DNA from: Streptosporangiales bacterium
GTDB lineage: Bacteria; Actinomycetota; Actinomycetes; Streptosporangiales; WHST01
Direction: 5' to 3'
Assembly: GCA_009379825.1 (NCBI GenBank)
Contig: WHTA01000025.1
Span: 1-64,000, forward strand
Length of the DNA stretch: 64,000 nt
The position numbers were made by a program, and so were the translations under genes. Below the pieces are notes generated by a model. The model did no database searches and was not told the origin of the DNA. It was given only the letters and a program-made list of their open reading frames with translations. This document shows positions 51,589 to 60,512 of this stretch, piece by piece (the stretch's first letter is position 1; each line of letters opens with the position of its first letter).

Positions 51589-53512
51589 GCGGCGCCTGCT
51601 GCGGCGAGCCGAGCAACGCGGCCGACCCGAGCGCCGATGCGCACGAGCCCGACCGGTTGTGGCAGGTGAGCGAGCTGCGCTTCGCGGCGGTGTCCGGCGT
51701 GATCCTGCTCGCCGGATACGTGACCGGCTGGGCTAGCGGTGCGCAGTGGGTGGTGCTCGGCCTGAAGGCGGTGGCGCTGCTGGTTGGGGCGTGGACGTTC
51801 GTGCCCGGCACTCTCGAGCGACTGGTGAGGGGCAAGATCGGCGTCGGCACGCTGATGACGATCGCCACTGTGGGCGCCGTCTTCCTCGGCGAGGTCGGCG
51901 AGACCGCCATGTTGGCGTTCCTGTTCTCCATCAGCGAGGGGTTGGAGGAGTATTCGCTGGCCCGCACCCGCCGCGGGCTGCGCGCGTTGCTGTCGCTGGT
52001 GCCAGAGCAGGCCACGGTACTGCGGGGCGGCACCGAGCACGTGGTGGTACTTGCCGAGTTGCGCGTCGGCGACGTCATGGTGGTGAAGCCCGGTGAGCGG
52101 CTCGCCACCGACGGCGTCGTCCGGGCCGGGCGGACCGCGCTGGACGTGTCGGCGATCACAGGTGAGTCGGTACCCGTTGGCCAGGACGATGCGGTGTTCG
52201 CCGGAGCTATCAACGGATCTGGCGCACTCGAGGTCGAGGTCACCGCCGGCGCGGCGGACAACTCGTTGGCCAGGATCGTCCGGATCATCGAAGCAGAGCA
52301 GGCGCGCAAGGGAACCAGCCAACGGCTCGCGGACCGGATCGCCAGGCCGCTGGTTCCCGGCATCATGATCGCGGGCGTGCTGATCGCGGGACTTGGGAGC
52401 TTGTTCGGCGACCCGTTGACCTGGATCGAACGAGCCCTCGTGGTGCTGGTGGCCGCGTCGCCGTGCGCTCTCGCGATCGCCGTACCGGTGACCGTCGTCG
52501 CCGCAGTCGGGGCCGCCAGCCGGCTCGGCGCGCTGGTCAAGGGCGGCGCCGCGCTGGAGGCGCTGGGCCAAGTTCGACAGATCGCATTGGACAAGACGGG
52601 CACGCTGACGCGCAACCAGCCCGCCGTCGTGGACGTCGCCACCGGTGCCGGTGTCACCCGCGGCGACGTGCTCCGCGTGGCCGCCGCCCTGGAGGCGCGC
52701 AGCGAGCATCCGCTCGCACGCCGTACGGCACCGCGGTGGAGGCCGTCGCCGGTGCCGGCCTCACCGGTCGCATGGACGGTCAACTCGTTCGGCTCGGCCG
52801 GCCGGGCTGGATCGACGCGGGTGAGCTAGCCGGTGCCGCGAAACGGATGCAGACCGCCGGTGCCACAGCTGTGGTGATCGAACGGGACGGACGACCGATA
52901 GGCGTGGTCGGCGTCCGCGACGAACTGCGGCCGGAGGCCGTCGAGGTCATCACCTCATTGCGTGACCAGGGCTACCGGATCACCATGCTCACCGGCGACA
53001 ACCGGCGGACTGCGACCGCGCTCGCGACCGAGGCCGGGATCGAGTCGGTGCACGCCGAACTGCTGCCCGAGGACAAATCCAGGCTCGTCACGGAGCTACG
53101 CGGCATCAGCCCGACCGCCATGGTCGGCGACGGCGTCAACGACGCGCCCGCATTGGCGACCGCAGACCTCGGCATCGCGATGGGTGCCATGGGCACCGAC
53201 GTGGCGATCGAGACCGCCGATGTCGCCCTGATGGGCGAGGACCTCCGGCACCTGCCCCAGGTCCTCGACCACGCCCGCCGCTCCCGGGCGATCATGCTGC
53301 AGAACGTCGGTCTCTCCCTTGCGATCATCACGATCCTGATGCCACTTGCGCTGTTCGGCGTCCTCGGCCTGGCCGCGGTCGTCGCGGTGCACGAGGTCGC
53401 CGAGGTCGTCGTCATCGCCAACGGCGTGCGTGCTGGCCGCGCTCCACGATTGCCTGTCGTCCCCACAAAGAGCAGCAACCGGGAACTCGCGGCTACCGCT
53501 GCGCGCCCATGA
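51585..53512 (+). pseudogene. P1B-4-like (CtpG-type) metal ATPase with internal frameshift/deletion
   Basis: The N-terminus is short (no HMA domain) and begins SGACCGEPSN. The first frame (to 52829) includes TGES and the membrane site SPCALAIAVPV, then DKTGT and SEHPLAR. The rest is in another frame from about 52735: [45 protein letters not shown], and HEVAEVVVIANG near the end. About 20 residues of the nucleotide domain are missing at the break. SPC places it with P1B-4-type Co/Ni/Cd/Fe exporters. The start overlaps the CmtR-like gene. Confidence 0.85.
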
Positions 53513-53599
53513 CGACGGCGGCATTCGCGGCACCGGTTCGCTGATAGTTGATGGGGGTCAGGTCCGGCACCGATGAGTCGCACGTAACCTTTGACCAGG

Positions 53600-53867
53600 A
53601 TGCGCACGTTCCTTCCGTACGTCGCCGCTCGGTTCGTACTGTTTGTTCCTCGCCTGCTGGGGTGTCCTGTGGCTGTTCGGCGTACGGGACCTGCTGGGCG
53701 TGCTGCTCGCCTTCCTGGCCAGCAGCGTGCTCGGGTACCTGGTGCTGAAGCGCCTTCGTCCCCGCGTGTCGGCTGCTGTCGTCGATCGATGGACCAAGGT
53801 GCACCACCGCCTCGGTTCCAGGCCGGTTCCTACCCGCAGAGAGGGCGCACGAAGGGATAGGGGTTGA
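53600..53867 (+). pseudogene. DUF4229 family small membrane protein, frameshifted
   Basis: ATG 53600 reads MRTFLPYVAARFVLF, then the frame shifts near 53640. The second frame continues LACWGVLWLFGVRDLLGVLL and LASSVLGYLVLKRLR up to TGA at 53865-53867. Together they give a typical actinobacterial DUF4229 protein (about 88 residues, two helices and a basic tail). One base change would restore it. DUF4229 usually lies near menaquinone or haem genes; here it is isolated. Confidence 0.65.
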
Positions 53868-53957
53868 CCGCGCCGCCGCCGTTCGGCCAGCGCTCGAAGT
53901 GCGACGCGCTGGTGTCGGCGCGAAGCGAGGCCCTGGTGACTTTCTGTGACAACTCCG

Positions 53958-54521
53958 TTAGCCCAGGCGGAGGTTCCAGCGGCCCGCCCGGCCGGTGAGG
54001 CGGACGGACGCCAGCGGGGGGATGTCGATGCGCCAGAACCCCTGCGGAGGTGCGCCGAGGGCATGCACGACGGCGGCACGCGCAGTCGCGGGTTCGGTGA
54101 TGGCGACGATCGCCAGAGCGCCGCTGGTGTCGTCGGGCAAGTGATCCAGCCAGGCGGCGATACGGCGGCAGAACCGGAGGACGGACTCACCGCCATGCGA
54201 AGCAGCGGACGGATCAGTCGTCCAGGCGGCCAATGCATCTGGGTCGGTCGCTGCCAGTTCCTCCAACGTGCGACCACGCCAGGCTCCGAGGTCGATGTCG
54301 CGCAGCTCCTCCTCGACGCAGGCGTCTACGCCGACCGCGACGGCAGTCTCCCGACACCGGCGCGAGGGCGCGGTGAGGTAGCGGCCGGCCCGCGGGAGTC
54401 CGGATCCCGCCTCATGCGCGCGGCGCCGACCATCCTCGTCCAGTGGCCGGTCGTCGTCGATGCGCGCCTGGCGCAGGGACCGTCCGGGTGCGGGAGTAAC
54501 CAGAGTCAGCCGGATGGTCAT
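53958..54521 (-). CDS. Histidine-phosphatase-like protein lacking the RHG motif
   Basis: The 187-residue protein follows the histidine phosphatase fold: LTLVTPAPGRSLRQARIDDDRPLDEDGRRRA, then LTAPSRRCRETA, a RDIDLGAWRGRTLEEL segment (GxxEG/W type) and HGGESVLRFCRRI. The normal catalytic RHG at the N-terminus is replaced by PAPGRS, so phosphatase activity by the usual phosphohistidine is doubtful. It is divergent from the B12 riboswitch-cbtBA unit. CobC-type phosphatases act in cobalamin assembly, which makes the link notable. Start ATG 54521. Confidence 0.75.
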   Translation of the reverse strand: MTIRLTLVTPAPGRSLRQARIDDDRPLDEDGRRRAHEAGSGLPRAGRYLTAPSRRCRETAVAVGVDACVEEELRDIDLGAWRGRTLEELAATDPDALAAWTTDPSAASHGGESVLRFCRRIAAWLDHLPDDTSGALAIVAITEPATARAAVVHALGAPPQGFWRIDIPPLASVRLTGRAGRWNLRLG

Positions 54522-54589
54522 GACCTGGAGGCTATCCGCGTCCCCGGCACAACGTGAGCGAAGGATCTTTGCCGGCGGCGGCGGCAACC

Positions 54590-54722
54590 GGTACTGTCGT
54601 GTCCGTTAGGACGACGGTGCGTCTGGAAGTCCGGTGAAAATCCGGCACGGTCGCGCCACTGTGAGCCGGTCGGCATCCCCCCGCTACTGGGGTGCTGGCG
54701 GTGAGTCAGACCCACGTGCCGT
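54590..54722 (+). promoter_or_regulatory. Cobalamin (B12) riboswitch
   Basis: The leader of cbtB carries the cobalamin aptamer core: GGAAGTCCGGTGAAAATCC, then GCACGGTCGCGCCACTGTGA (B12 box region) and the downstream GAGTCAGACC element. Elevated coenzyme B12 would reduce expression of the downstream cobalt transporter. Boundaries are approximate. Confidence 0.88.
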
Positions 54723-54771
54723 CGTCGCGTGCTCCACCGAGACGGGACGCGTGTTCCCGAAGGAGGCCGCC

Positions 54772-54993
54772 ATGGCGCAGTCCGCCACTGTCACCGCCAC
54801 ACACCCGAACCCCGCCGCGCCCAAGTTGCCGTTCCGGGCGATCTTGCCCTGGGCCGCGCTCTTCGGCCTATTGCTGGTGATCCTGCTGTACTTCGTCGGC
54901 GCGGAGCAGGGCGCCACCTCGATGCTGTCCGGCGAGGGCGTCCACGAATGGCTCCATGACGGCCGACACCTGCTCGGCTTCCCCTGCCACTGA
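54772..54993 (+). CDS. cbtB: CbtB-type cobalt transporter subunit
   Basis: The 73-residue protein has one membrane helix (about 26-46, ILPWAALFGLLLVILLYFVG) and a C-terminal His-rich segment (VHEWLHDGRHLLGFPCH), the CbtB hallmark thought to bind cobalt. AAGGAGG precedes the ATG at 54772. It lies downstream of a B12 riboswitch and is followed by cbtA after six bases. CbtAB are predicted cobalt importers of B12-regulated loci; transport has been inferred mainly from genomic context. Confidence 0.9.
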   Translation: MAQSATVTATHPNPAAPKLPFRAILPWAALFGLLLVILLYFVGAEQGATSMLSGEGVHEWLHDGRHLLGFPCH

Positions 54994-54998
54994 TACGC

Positions 54999-55772
54999 GT
55001 GGACAGCCGCATGAACTCTGCAACTGTTCGCATCCTGCTCGTCCACGGCATGCTCGCGGGGGCTGCCGCAGGGCTGCTGGCCTTCGGCCTTGCGTACCTC
55101 ATCGGTGAGCCCGGCGTAGAAGCGGGCCTCGCCTACGAGGACGCTCACACCACGGAGCACGGCATGGACCTGGTCAGCCGCGGCCTCCAGTCGACCGCGG
55201 GCCTCGCCACCGCAGTCCTGGTCTTTGGCACCGCCATGGGCGGACTCGCAGCACTGACGTTCTGCGTCGCCCTGGGGCGCCTCGGGCGACTCGGCGCGCG
55301 AGCTACCGCCATGCTCATCGCCGCTGCCGCGTTCGTCACCGTCTACCTGGTGCCGTTCCTGAAGTACCCTGCCAACCCGCCGGGCTCCAGTGCCCCCGAC
55401 ACCATCGGCACCCGCACCACGCTGTACTTCGGGATGGTCGCGCTGGCCGTGCTGGCGGTGGTCGCCGCAGTGATCGTAGGCCGACGCCTGGCCCGGCGGC
55501 TCGGCACCTGGAATGCCGCCATCGCCGCAGCGAGCGCCTGCATCGTGGTTATCGCGGTGGTGATGGTCTTCCTGCCGACCGTCAACGAGACGCCCGGGGA
55601 CTTCCCGGCTACCGCGCTATGGCAATTCCGGCTCGCCTCACTGGGCATCCAAGCCCTGCTGTGGGCATCGTTCGGCGTGATCTACGGTTTACTCGCCGAA
55701 CACGTCCTCGAGCCGCGCACTGCACGCCCAGCACAAGCGGCCACGGCCGCGGCAACACGCCCGACCGCCTGA
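54999..55772 (+). CDS. cbtA: CbtA-type cobalt transporter subunit
   Basis: The 257-residue protein has about six helices (beginning LLVHGMLAGAAAGLLAFGLAYLIG) and a loop with His/Glu (EDAHTTEHGMDLVSRGLQS), plus VPFLKYPANPPG between helices, all typical of CbtA. It starts at GTG 54999 (ATG 55011 possible). It forms the membrane part of the B12-regulated cobalt uptake unit with CbtB. No cobalamin synthesis genes are in the window, so the pair presumably serves enzymes encoded elsewhere. Confidence 0.9.
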   Translation: MDSRMNSATVRILLVHGMLAGAAAGLLAFGLAYLIGEPGVEAGLAYEDAHTTEHGMDLVSRGLQSTAGLATAVLVFGTAMGGLAALTFCVALGRLGRLGARATAMLIAAAAFVTVYLVPFLKYPANPPGSSAPDTIGTRTTLYFGMVALAVLAVVAAVIVGRRLARRLGTWNAAIAAASACIVVIAVVMVFLPTVNETPGDFPATALWQFRLASLGIQALLWASFGVIYGLLAEHVLEPRTARPAQAATAAATRPTA

Positions 55773-55863
55773 CGCAACCCCGCCCGGCAGCGGCTGTCAC
55801 CTATTCCCTGTCGGGATCTGGGCCGCTCCCGGGCCGCCCTGCTGCGGCGGCCGAAGCAGCAGT

Positions 55864-56962
55864 TCAGCTCGCCGGCCGTGCGGGCGACGGCAGGGTGCCC
55901 TCGATCTCGGCGAGGTTGTGGGCCATCCGTGTGTTGCCCGAAAAGGCTGCCTTGCACATCAGCAGCACCCAGACGAGCGCCTCCCGCCGTGGCCCGTACT
56001 CCGGTCCTGCGGTGCCGCGCGACGCGTGCTCGTCCAGCATCGCCAACTGGCTGGCTGCTGGTAGTCGCGCATCAACCGGCGCAGCTTGCGGCGGGACCTC
56101 ATCGTCGAAAGCACACCGATCTCGTCGAGCTGGAAGACGCGGTCGTCGCGCGAAGTACCCGCCTGCGTTCGAAGGACGCGATCAGGATGCACGCGACAAG
56201 CATCGGCACCATGAGAGAGACGTAGACGAACACCAACCCGAAGACACTGAACAACTGGCCGAGGCCGTTCCACGCGCCATGCAGGAGCAGCGCGAGCAGC
56301 AGCCCGCCGACTGGCAGCACCCACCGCGGTGCCGTACGGCGTGTGAGCGCGGCATACCCCAACGCGATACCGGTCGCCGAGGTGAACAGCGGGTGCGTCG
56401 GCGGCGAGAAGATCCCACGCAACACGAACGTGCCGACGAGGCTGGCCGCCCCTTTCCCCAGCGAGGCACCGTAGTAGACGATGTTCTCGCTCATCGCGAA
56501 GCCCAGTCCCACCATTCCGGCATAGACGATGCCGTCGGTCGGACCGTCGAGGTCTTCTGCACGTGCAGGATCAAGAAGATGATCAGGCCCTTGGCCGTCT
56601 CCTCGACGACGGGTGCCACCACTGCGGCGCCGAACAGGCGGTCATCGAACGTCACACCGATGGTCGCCTCCAGGACGAGCGCGATCACCACCGCCACCGC
56701 GGCGCCCCACGCGAACGCAAGTACGAGGTTGCGAGTCGGTTTGGGCTCCAACCGGTCGAGGCTGAGCACCGCGAAGACGAGCAGGGGACGGGCAGCGTCG
56801 CAAAACAGGATGCCGAGCACGAAACCACCAGGACCGCCGACCAGGAAGCCATAGGCGAGCGCGACGATGCCGCAGGAGCCGATCCCCACCCAGCCCAGGA
56901 CGGCGACGACGCAGGCGGCCGGCGAGAGCGTCCTTGGCCCAGGTTCTGGTGCTCATCGCCAC
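55864..56962 (-). pseudogene. PrsW-family membrane protease, multiply frameshifted
   Basis: The pieces on the minus strand, in order, are: a start near 56962 (MSTRTWAKDALAG); helices with ALSLDRLEPKP-like and VVAPVVEETAKGLIIFLIL (the EExxxK PrsW motif); a shift near 56530; FAMSENIVYYGASLGKGAAS and the HGAWNGLG motif; another shift near 56130; and a C-terminal cytoplasmic part ending with VARGTAG-like SRGTAGPEYGPRREALV and stop at 55864. At least three frame changes are needed. The parent is a roughly 360-residue site-1-type anti-sigma protease. Clearly decayed. Confidence 0.75.
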
Positions 56963-57001
56963 CCAGCGTTCAAGTCTTCGGTCACGGTCCCCACGCCTGT
57001 C

Positions 57002-57018
57002 ACCTAAGGTGCTTAGTT
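57002..57018. promoter_or_regulatory. CTAAG-N3-CTTAG palindrome upstream of DUF3105/DUF305 relics
   Basis: ACCTAAG-GTG-CTTAGTT is a nearly perfect 7-3-7 repeat located between the PrsW relic (minus) and the DUF3105 relic (plus). It shows that the control site outlived the genes it served. Confidence 0.6.
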
Positions 57019-57084
57019 ATTTCGTTGGTCATGTGTCGTTGGGGCGACGGGCCGCGAGGTGAAGAGCAACGATCGGGGCGCGTC

Positions 57085-57222
57085 GTCGTCGACAAGAGCG
57101 AGCCAAGCAGCGGCCCCGTCGGTCGGTGGTGACCACTTGCCGCTGTGGTGAACTGCGGTACCTACCCGGACATCGTCAACGACGGCCAGGCTGTGCACTC
57201 GCTCGAGCACGGCGCGATGTGA
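57085..57222 (+). pseudogene. DUF3105 relic
   Basis: Forward frames give SEPSSGPVG then GGDHLPLW, a frame change, and NCGTYPDIVNDGQAVHSLEHG before a TGA at 57220-57222. This is the conserved core of DUF3105 proteins (PPxSGPHxxxH...NCGxY...AVHSLEHGAVW). About 100 residues on either side are missing. DUF3105 proteins often accompany copper genes in actinobacteria and are usually membrane anchored. Confidence 0.55.
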
Positions 57223-57305
57223 TGCTGACCCAACAGCGGCAGATCGGCCAGATGCACGGTGGCTAGTCTCCTGGGACCTGCCACAGGCGTCCGACCGGGC
57301 CCCGG

Positions 57306-57520
57306 ATGGTGTGGATGGACATGCCGAGCACGGTGATGCCGGGAATGGCGACACGCCCGCAGCTACGCTCGCTGAGTCGAGCCCGCGGTTGCGATGCCGA
57401 GGTCCAATACCTGCGGCTGATGGTGTGCCCGCCACCACGGTGGCGGGCACATGGCCAGGGGCGAACCTTGACCGGGCCGTCGTTCGAAGGACACGTCGGT
57501 GACCCGCTGGCCGCGAACCC
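57306..57520 (+). pseudogene. DUF305 relic
   Basis: Forward translation gives VMPGMATRPQLRSLSRARG and CDAEVQYLRLMV, matching the DUF305 core (MPGMAT...L..L..A.G...D..FL.LMI.HHxGA). After LMV the frame shifts and the metal-binding HHxGAxxMA stretch is garbled. DUF305 proteins are exported, His-rich copper-locus proteins usually encoded beside DUF3105, as here. The 57521-57580 stretch holds no gene. Confidence 0.55.
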
Positions 57521-57580
57521 GTGGTCGACCTGTAGCTCTACTCCAACCCCGTCCTCATCGCGACCGGGGCGCCGCCGGTG

Positions 57581-58765
57581 TCAGGCGATGACGAGAAGCC
57601 CGGTGAGGTACATCGTGAGCAGGCCCGCGGCGACACCGCCGATGGTGGCCGGGTCGAGGACCCGGTCGTCGCGGCCGCGCAGCGAGGGGGCCATCTGGAC
57701 GACTACCTGGACGATGGCGCCCACGCCGACGCCGAGCAGGAACGCCGACAGCTCCGCGTTGGTCACGGTCGCGCCGAGGAGAGCACCCCCGATAGCCGGC
57801 GCCCCGGCCAGGACACCGAGGCCGAGAAGCCGGGACAAGGCCGGGCGTCGTCGGGTAAGGGGTGCGACGATCGCGAGACCCTCGGTGGTGTTCTGAATGG
57901 TGAACCCGACAACCAAGGTGGCACCTAGAGCGAGTTCACCGACGGCATAGGCGGCGCCGATGGCCAGACCTTCGCCGAGATTATGCAGCCCGATCCCAAT
58001 CGCGATCATGAACGCGAGGCGGGTTCCGCTGACTCGGCGTGGTTCTCCGTGGCGGGCGCGGGTCCTGAGGCGATGGTCCACCGCGGTCAACGCGAGGAAC
58101 GCCAACACGGCGCCGAGCACGACCAACGCCGGGCCGCCGAACGCGCCGCCCCCGGTCCCGGCGAGCTCCAAGCCCTCGATGGTGGCGTCCACCGCGAGGA
58201 ACGCCAACAGCCCGACGGTCAACGCCAACAACGCCCGCACGCCGCGGCTGCCGATACGGCGCAACGCCGGCAGGAAGAGCATCCCCAGCACGACCGGAAT
58301 GATTCCGACGTAGGTGCCCAGCAGAGCCATCAGAGCGAAGAAACCGCCGCCGGCCTGCGGAGTGTCGACCGCGGCAGGGATCTCGTGCTCGATCACCACA
58401 CCGGTGGAGGTGACGATCGACACCTGGTATGGCTGCCCGCTCTGCCACGGGTACGCCAGCCGCAGCGTTTCCGTATCGAGTCTTTCAATCGGCCGCGTCC
58501 CGCCGTCGAAGTCGACGTAGGCGTCGTTGACGAACACCTGCGCGACCTGTACCGGATCCGGACCGGTGTTGCGCAGAGTCAGCGTGATGGAGCCGGGAGA
58601 AAGCTCATTGCGTTCCACGGCGAGTTGCTCGATCGGCGGTCCTGCCCGGTCGGGCAGCGTCCGGCCGCCAACTACGGCGAGTGCGACCAAGACCACGCCG
58701 ATGAGGACGACGCATATGATCGCGGGCACCCACGCCCGCGCACTCCCAACTCGGTCGACAGTCAC
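57581..58765 (-). CDS. ZIP-family metal transporter with N-terminal extracytoplasmic domain
   Basis: The 394-residue protein has a signal-anchor helix (about 13-34), a roughly 90-residue extracytoplasmic beta domain (about 40-130, SPGSITLTLRNTGPDPVQVA), and eight helices. ZIP metal sites are His261, Asn262 and Glu265 (GLHNLGEGLAIG) and the paired helix Gln291, Asn292, Glu295 (IQNTTEGLAI). It would import divalent metal. GTG 58765 overlaps the MCO stop by four bases, so oxidase and permease are co-translated. The extra beta domain is unusual for ZIP proteins and could dock the oxidase. Confidence 0.9.
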   Translation of the reverse strand: MTVDRVGSARAWVPAIICVVLIGVVLVALAVVGGRTLPDRAGPPIEQLAVERNELSPGSITLTLRNTGPDPVQVAQVFVNDAYVDFDGGTRPIERLDTETLRLAYPWQSGQPYQVSIVTSTGVVIEHEIPAAVDTPQAGGGFFALMALLGTYVGIIPVVLGMLFLPALRRIGSRGVRALLALTVGLLAFLAVDATIEGLELAGTGGGAFGGPALVVLGAVLAFLALTAVDHRLRTRARHGEPRRVSGTRLAFMIAIGIGLHNLGEGLAIGAAYAVGELALGATLVVGFTIQNTTEGLAIVAPLTRRRPALSRLLGLGVLAGAPAIGGALLGATVTNAELSAFLLGVGVGAIVQVVVQMAPSLRGRDDRVLDPATIGGVAAGLLTMYLTGLLVIA

Positions 58766-59799
58766 TCGGTCACCTCGAAGAAGCCCATCCACCCGAGTTC
58801 GGCGAACTCCGTCTGGTGCGCATGGAACATGAACCGCCCCGCGTACGGGAACCGCACCTCACAGATGCCTCGCTGACCCTGCGCCTGGGCGATCGTGTCG
58901 GTGTACTCCGCAGGTTCCAGCCGGGTCCCGGTCGGGTAGTAGTCGAAGAAGTTGCCGTGCAGGTGGAAACTGTTGATCGGGTCGTACTCCAGGATGTTGA
59001 CCAGGTAGATCCGGACCAGCTCGCCGCGACGCACCCGGACCGGCTCGTGCATGAAGTGGAACGGGATGCCGTTGACCGCGTAGAGCTGGTTGCCCTGCCC
59101 GTCGAACGTCGTGTTGTAGCCGTGCATCACCATCACCAGCTCGTCCGCAGACCGACGCGGCTGGGGCGGGTCGACGATGAACGTGCCATACAGGCCCCGG
59201 GAGATGTGCTCGGCCAGCGGTCCCACATGGCAGTGGTACAGGTGCACCCCGAACGGCTTGGCGTCGAACTCATAGACCACGCTACGGCCGGGGTCGATCA
59301 CACCGAGCCCGACGTCGGGAACCCCGTCCATCTCGGCTGGATGGATGCCGTGGAAGTGCATCGTGTGTGGGTGGGCCGAGCCGTTGGTGAACCGAACCCG
59401 CAGCAGATCACCCTCCCGGCAGCGCAGCGTCGGCCCCGGCACCCGGCCATTGAAGGTCCAGGCAGGGAACCGGACGCCGGGCGCGACCTCCACCTCCTTG
59501 TCGCCGGCAACGATCTCCCACTCGCGCAGCACTCGCCCCTGCCCCGTATGCGAGACGCGGCCGTAGTCGAAATCGCGCAGGATCTTGCTCGGATGGAAAC
59601 CGTTGCCGCGATGGTCGACGGCGCCACCCTCGCGAAACGTCGGGCCGTTCACCCCGTTGCCATGTCCGCCGGTATGCCCACTGGCTGCCTTAGCCGGGGC
59701 GCCTGAGTCCCTGACCACGCTCCGTGCCCCGAGCGCGGCACTGGCCGTGCCTGCCACAGCGCCTCCAACCAGAAACCGACGCCGCGATGGAGCCGCCAT
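58762..59799 (-). CDS. Two-domain multicopper oxidase, Tat-exported
   Basis: The 345-residue protein starts at ATG 59799 (GGAGG seven bases upstream) and has a Tat signal (SRRRFLVGGAVAGTASAAL). Copper ligands are visible: HTMHFHG (145-151), HLYHCHVGPLAEH (186-198), FHLHGNFFDYY (278 on) and FMFHAHQTEFAELGWMG (324 on, final Met-containing T1 segment). Two cupredoxin domains place it with the small laccase/nitrite-reductase-like oxidases. It is co-translated with the ZIP permease, suggesting that metal oxidation state and uptake are coupled. Confidence 0.9.
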   Translation of the reverse strand: MAAPSRRRFLVGGAVAGTASAALGARSVVRDSGAPAKAASGHTGGHGNGVNGPTFREGGAVDHRGNGFHPSKILRDFDYGRVSHTGQGRVLREWEIVAGDKEVEVAPGVRFPAWTFNGRVPGPTLRCREGDLLRVRFTNGSAHPHTMHFHGIHPAEMDGVPDVGLGVIDPGRSVVYEFDAKPFGVHLYHCHVGPLAEHISRGLYGTFIVDPPQPRRSADELVMVMHGYNTTFDGQGNQLYAVNGIPFHFMHEPVRVRRGELVRIYLVNILEYDPINSFHLHGNFFDYYPTGTRLEPAEYTDTIAQAQGQRGICEVRFPYAGRFMFHAHQTEFAELGWMGFFEVTE

Positions 59800-59977
59800 C
59801 AATGCCTCCAGCCGTCCACCAGGACCGCGTTGTCAGCCCCGGAACTCCGCGCGTTCCATGGCAGACGCCCGAGACGATGCCGCACCTGTGCGCTGCTCAT
59901 GGATCGCCCCTCATGGTGCCGCCCAACCACACCACCGTCGCCGGGAGTTCAGTTGGCCAGACAATGAATACGTTGCT

Positions 59978-59995
59978 ACGAACATCATAGTTCGT
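59978..59995. promoter_or_regulatory. Inverted repeat upstream of the MCO-ZIP operon
   Basis: ACGAAC-ATCATA-GTTCGT is a perfect inverted repeat with a six-base spacer, about 180 bases before the MCO start. It differs from the CTAAG-type motif and may be a separate operator. The 59803-59977 leader shows no gene. Confidence 0.45.
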
Positions 59996-60039
59996 GAGCC
60001 CGTATAAACACATACGCTAATGCGTAGACATGGCTGCTG

Positions 60040-60358
60040 AACATGTTCCGGATTCCGCCGGGGCGGGATCAGCCCGGGTGCGAGGCGATGATCCGGGCGA
60101 AACGTCTGGGCCTTGAACGCCTTGAACGCGCCGCCGTTGCCGGGGACGAGCTCGATCCGCACAGGCTCGCCGATATCCGGATGGCGGGCAACAGCTCGAT
60201 GAGCGACCTGCTGGCGAGCTGCTCGGCCTCGGCGATCGCGATCTGCACAGCGGCGATCCCGTCGGCTGCGGCTCGAGGAGATATACCACCGGATGTTCGA
60301 GACGCAGAAGCAGTGGGCGGAGAAACACGAACCAGCTGACGACGTCTGCCGCAGGTAT
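60040..60358. other. Stretch with possible protein fragments, not assignable
   Basis: One forward frame near 60270-60350 reads RLEEIYHRMFETQKQWAEKHEPADD, which looks like genuine alpha-helical coding sequence, but it has no start and stops soon after. Other frames in 60040-60270 are unconvincing in both directions. No family recognised. Confidence 0.25.
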
Positions 60359-60486
60359 GCTCCACTCCTACGCCTGACCGCAATACCCTGCCGCCACCTG
60401 ACCTGAGCTCACACAAAGGGTGCCAGCGTGCCACCCACGGCTGGAGCCGGGCGACGAACGCTGCGCACACCCCACTGACCACAACA
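60359..60486. repeat. Degenerate duplicate of the ccsB-ccdA junction
   Basis: CTCCACTCCTACGCCTGACC (from about 60359) matches the last codons of ccsB at about 42264, and 60430-60486 (GGCTGGAGCCGGGCGACGAA, then CGCACACCCCACTGACC) resembles the end of ccdA at about 42322-42370. Order and orientation are preserved, so this is a scar of a second copy of the convergent ccsB/ccdA region or a recombination footprint. Confidence 0.5.
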
Positions 60487-60512
60487 CGCCCACCACCACT
60501 CCCGCAGGTTAC

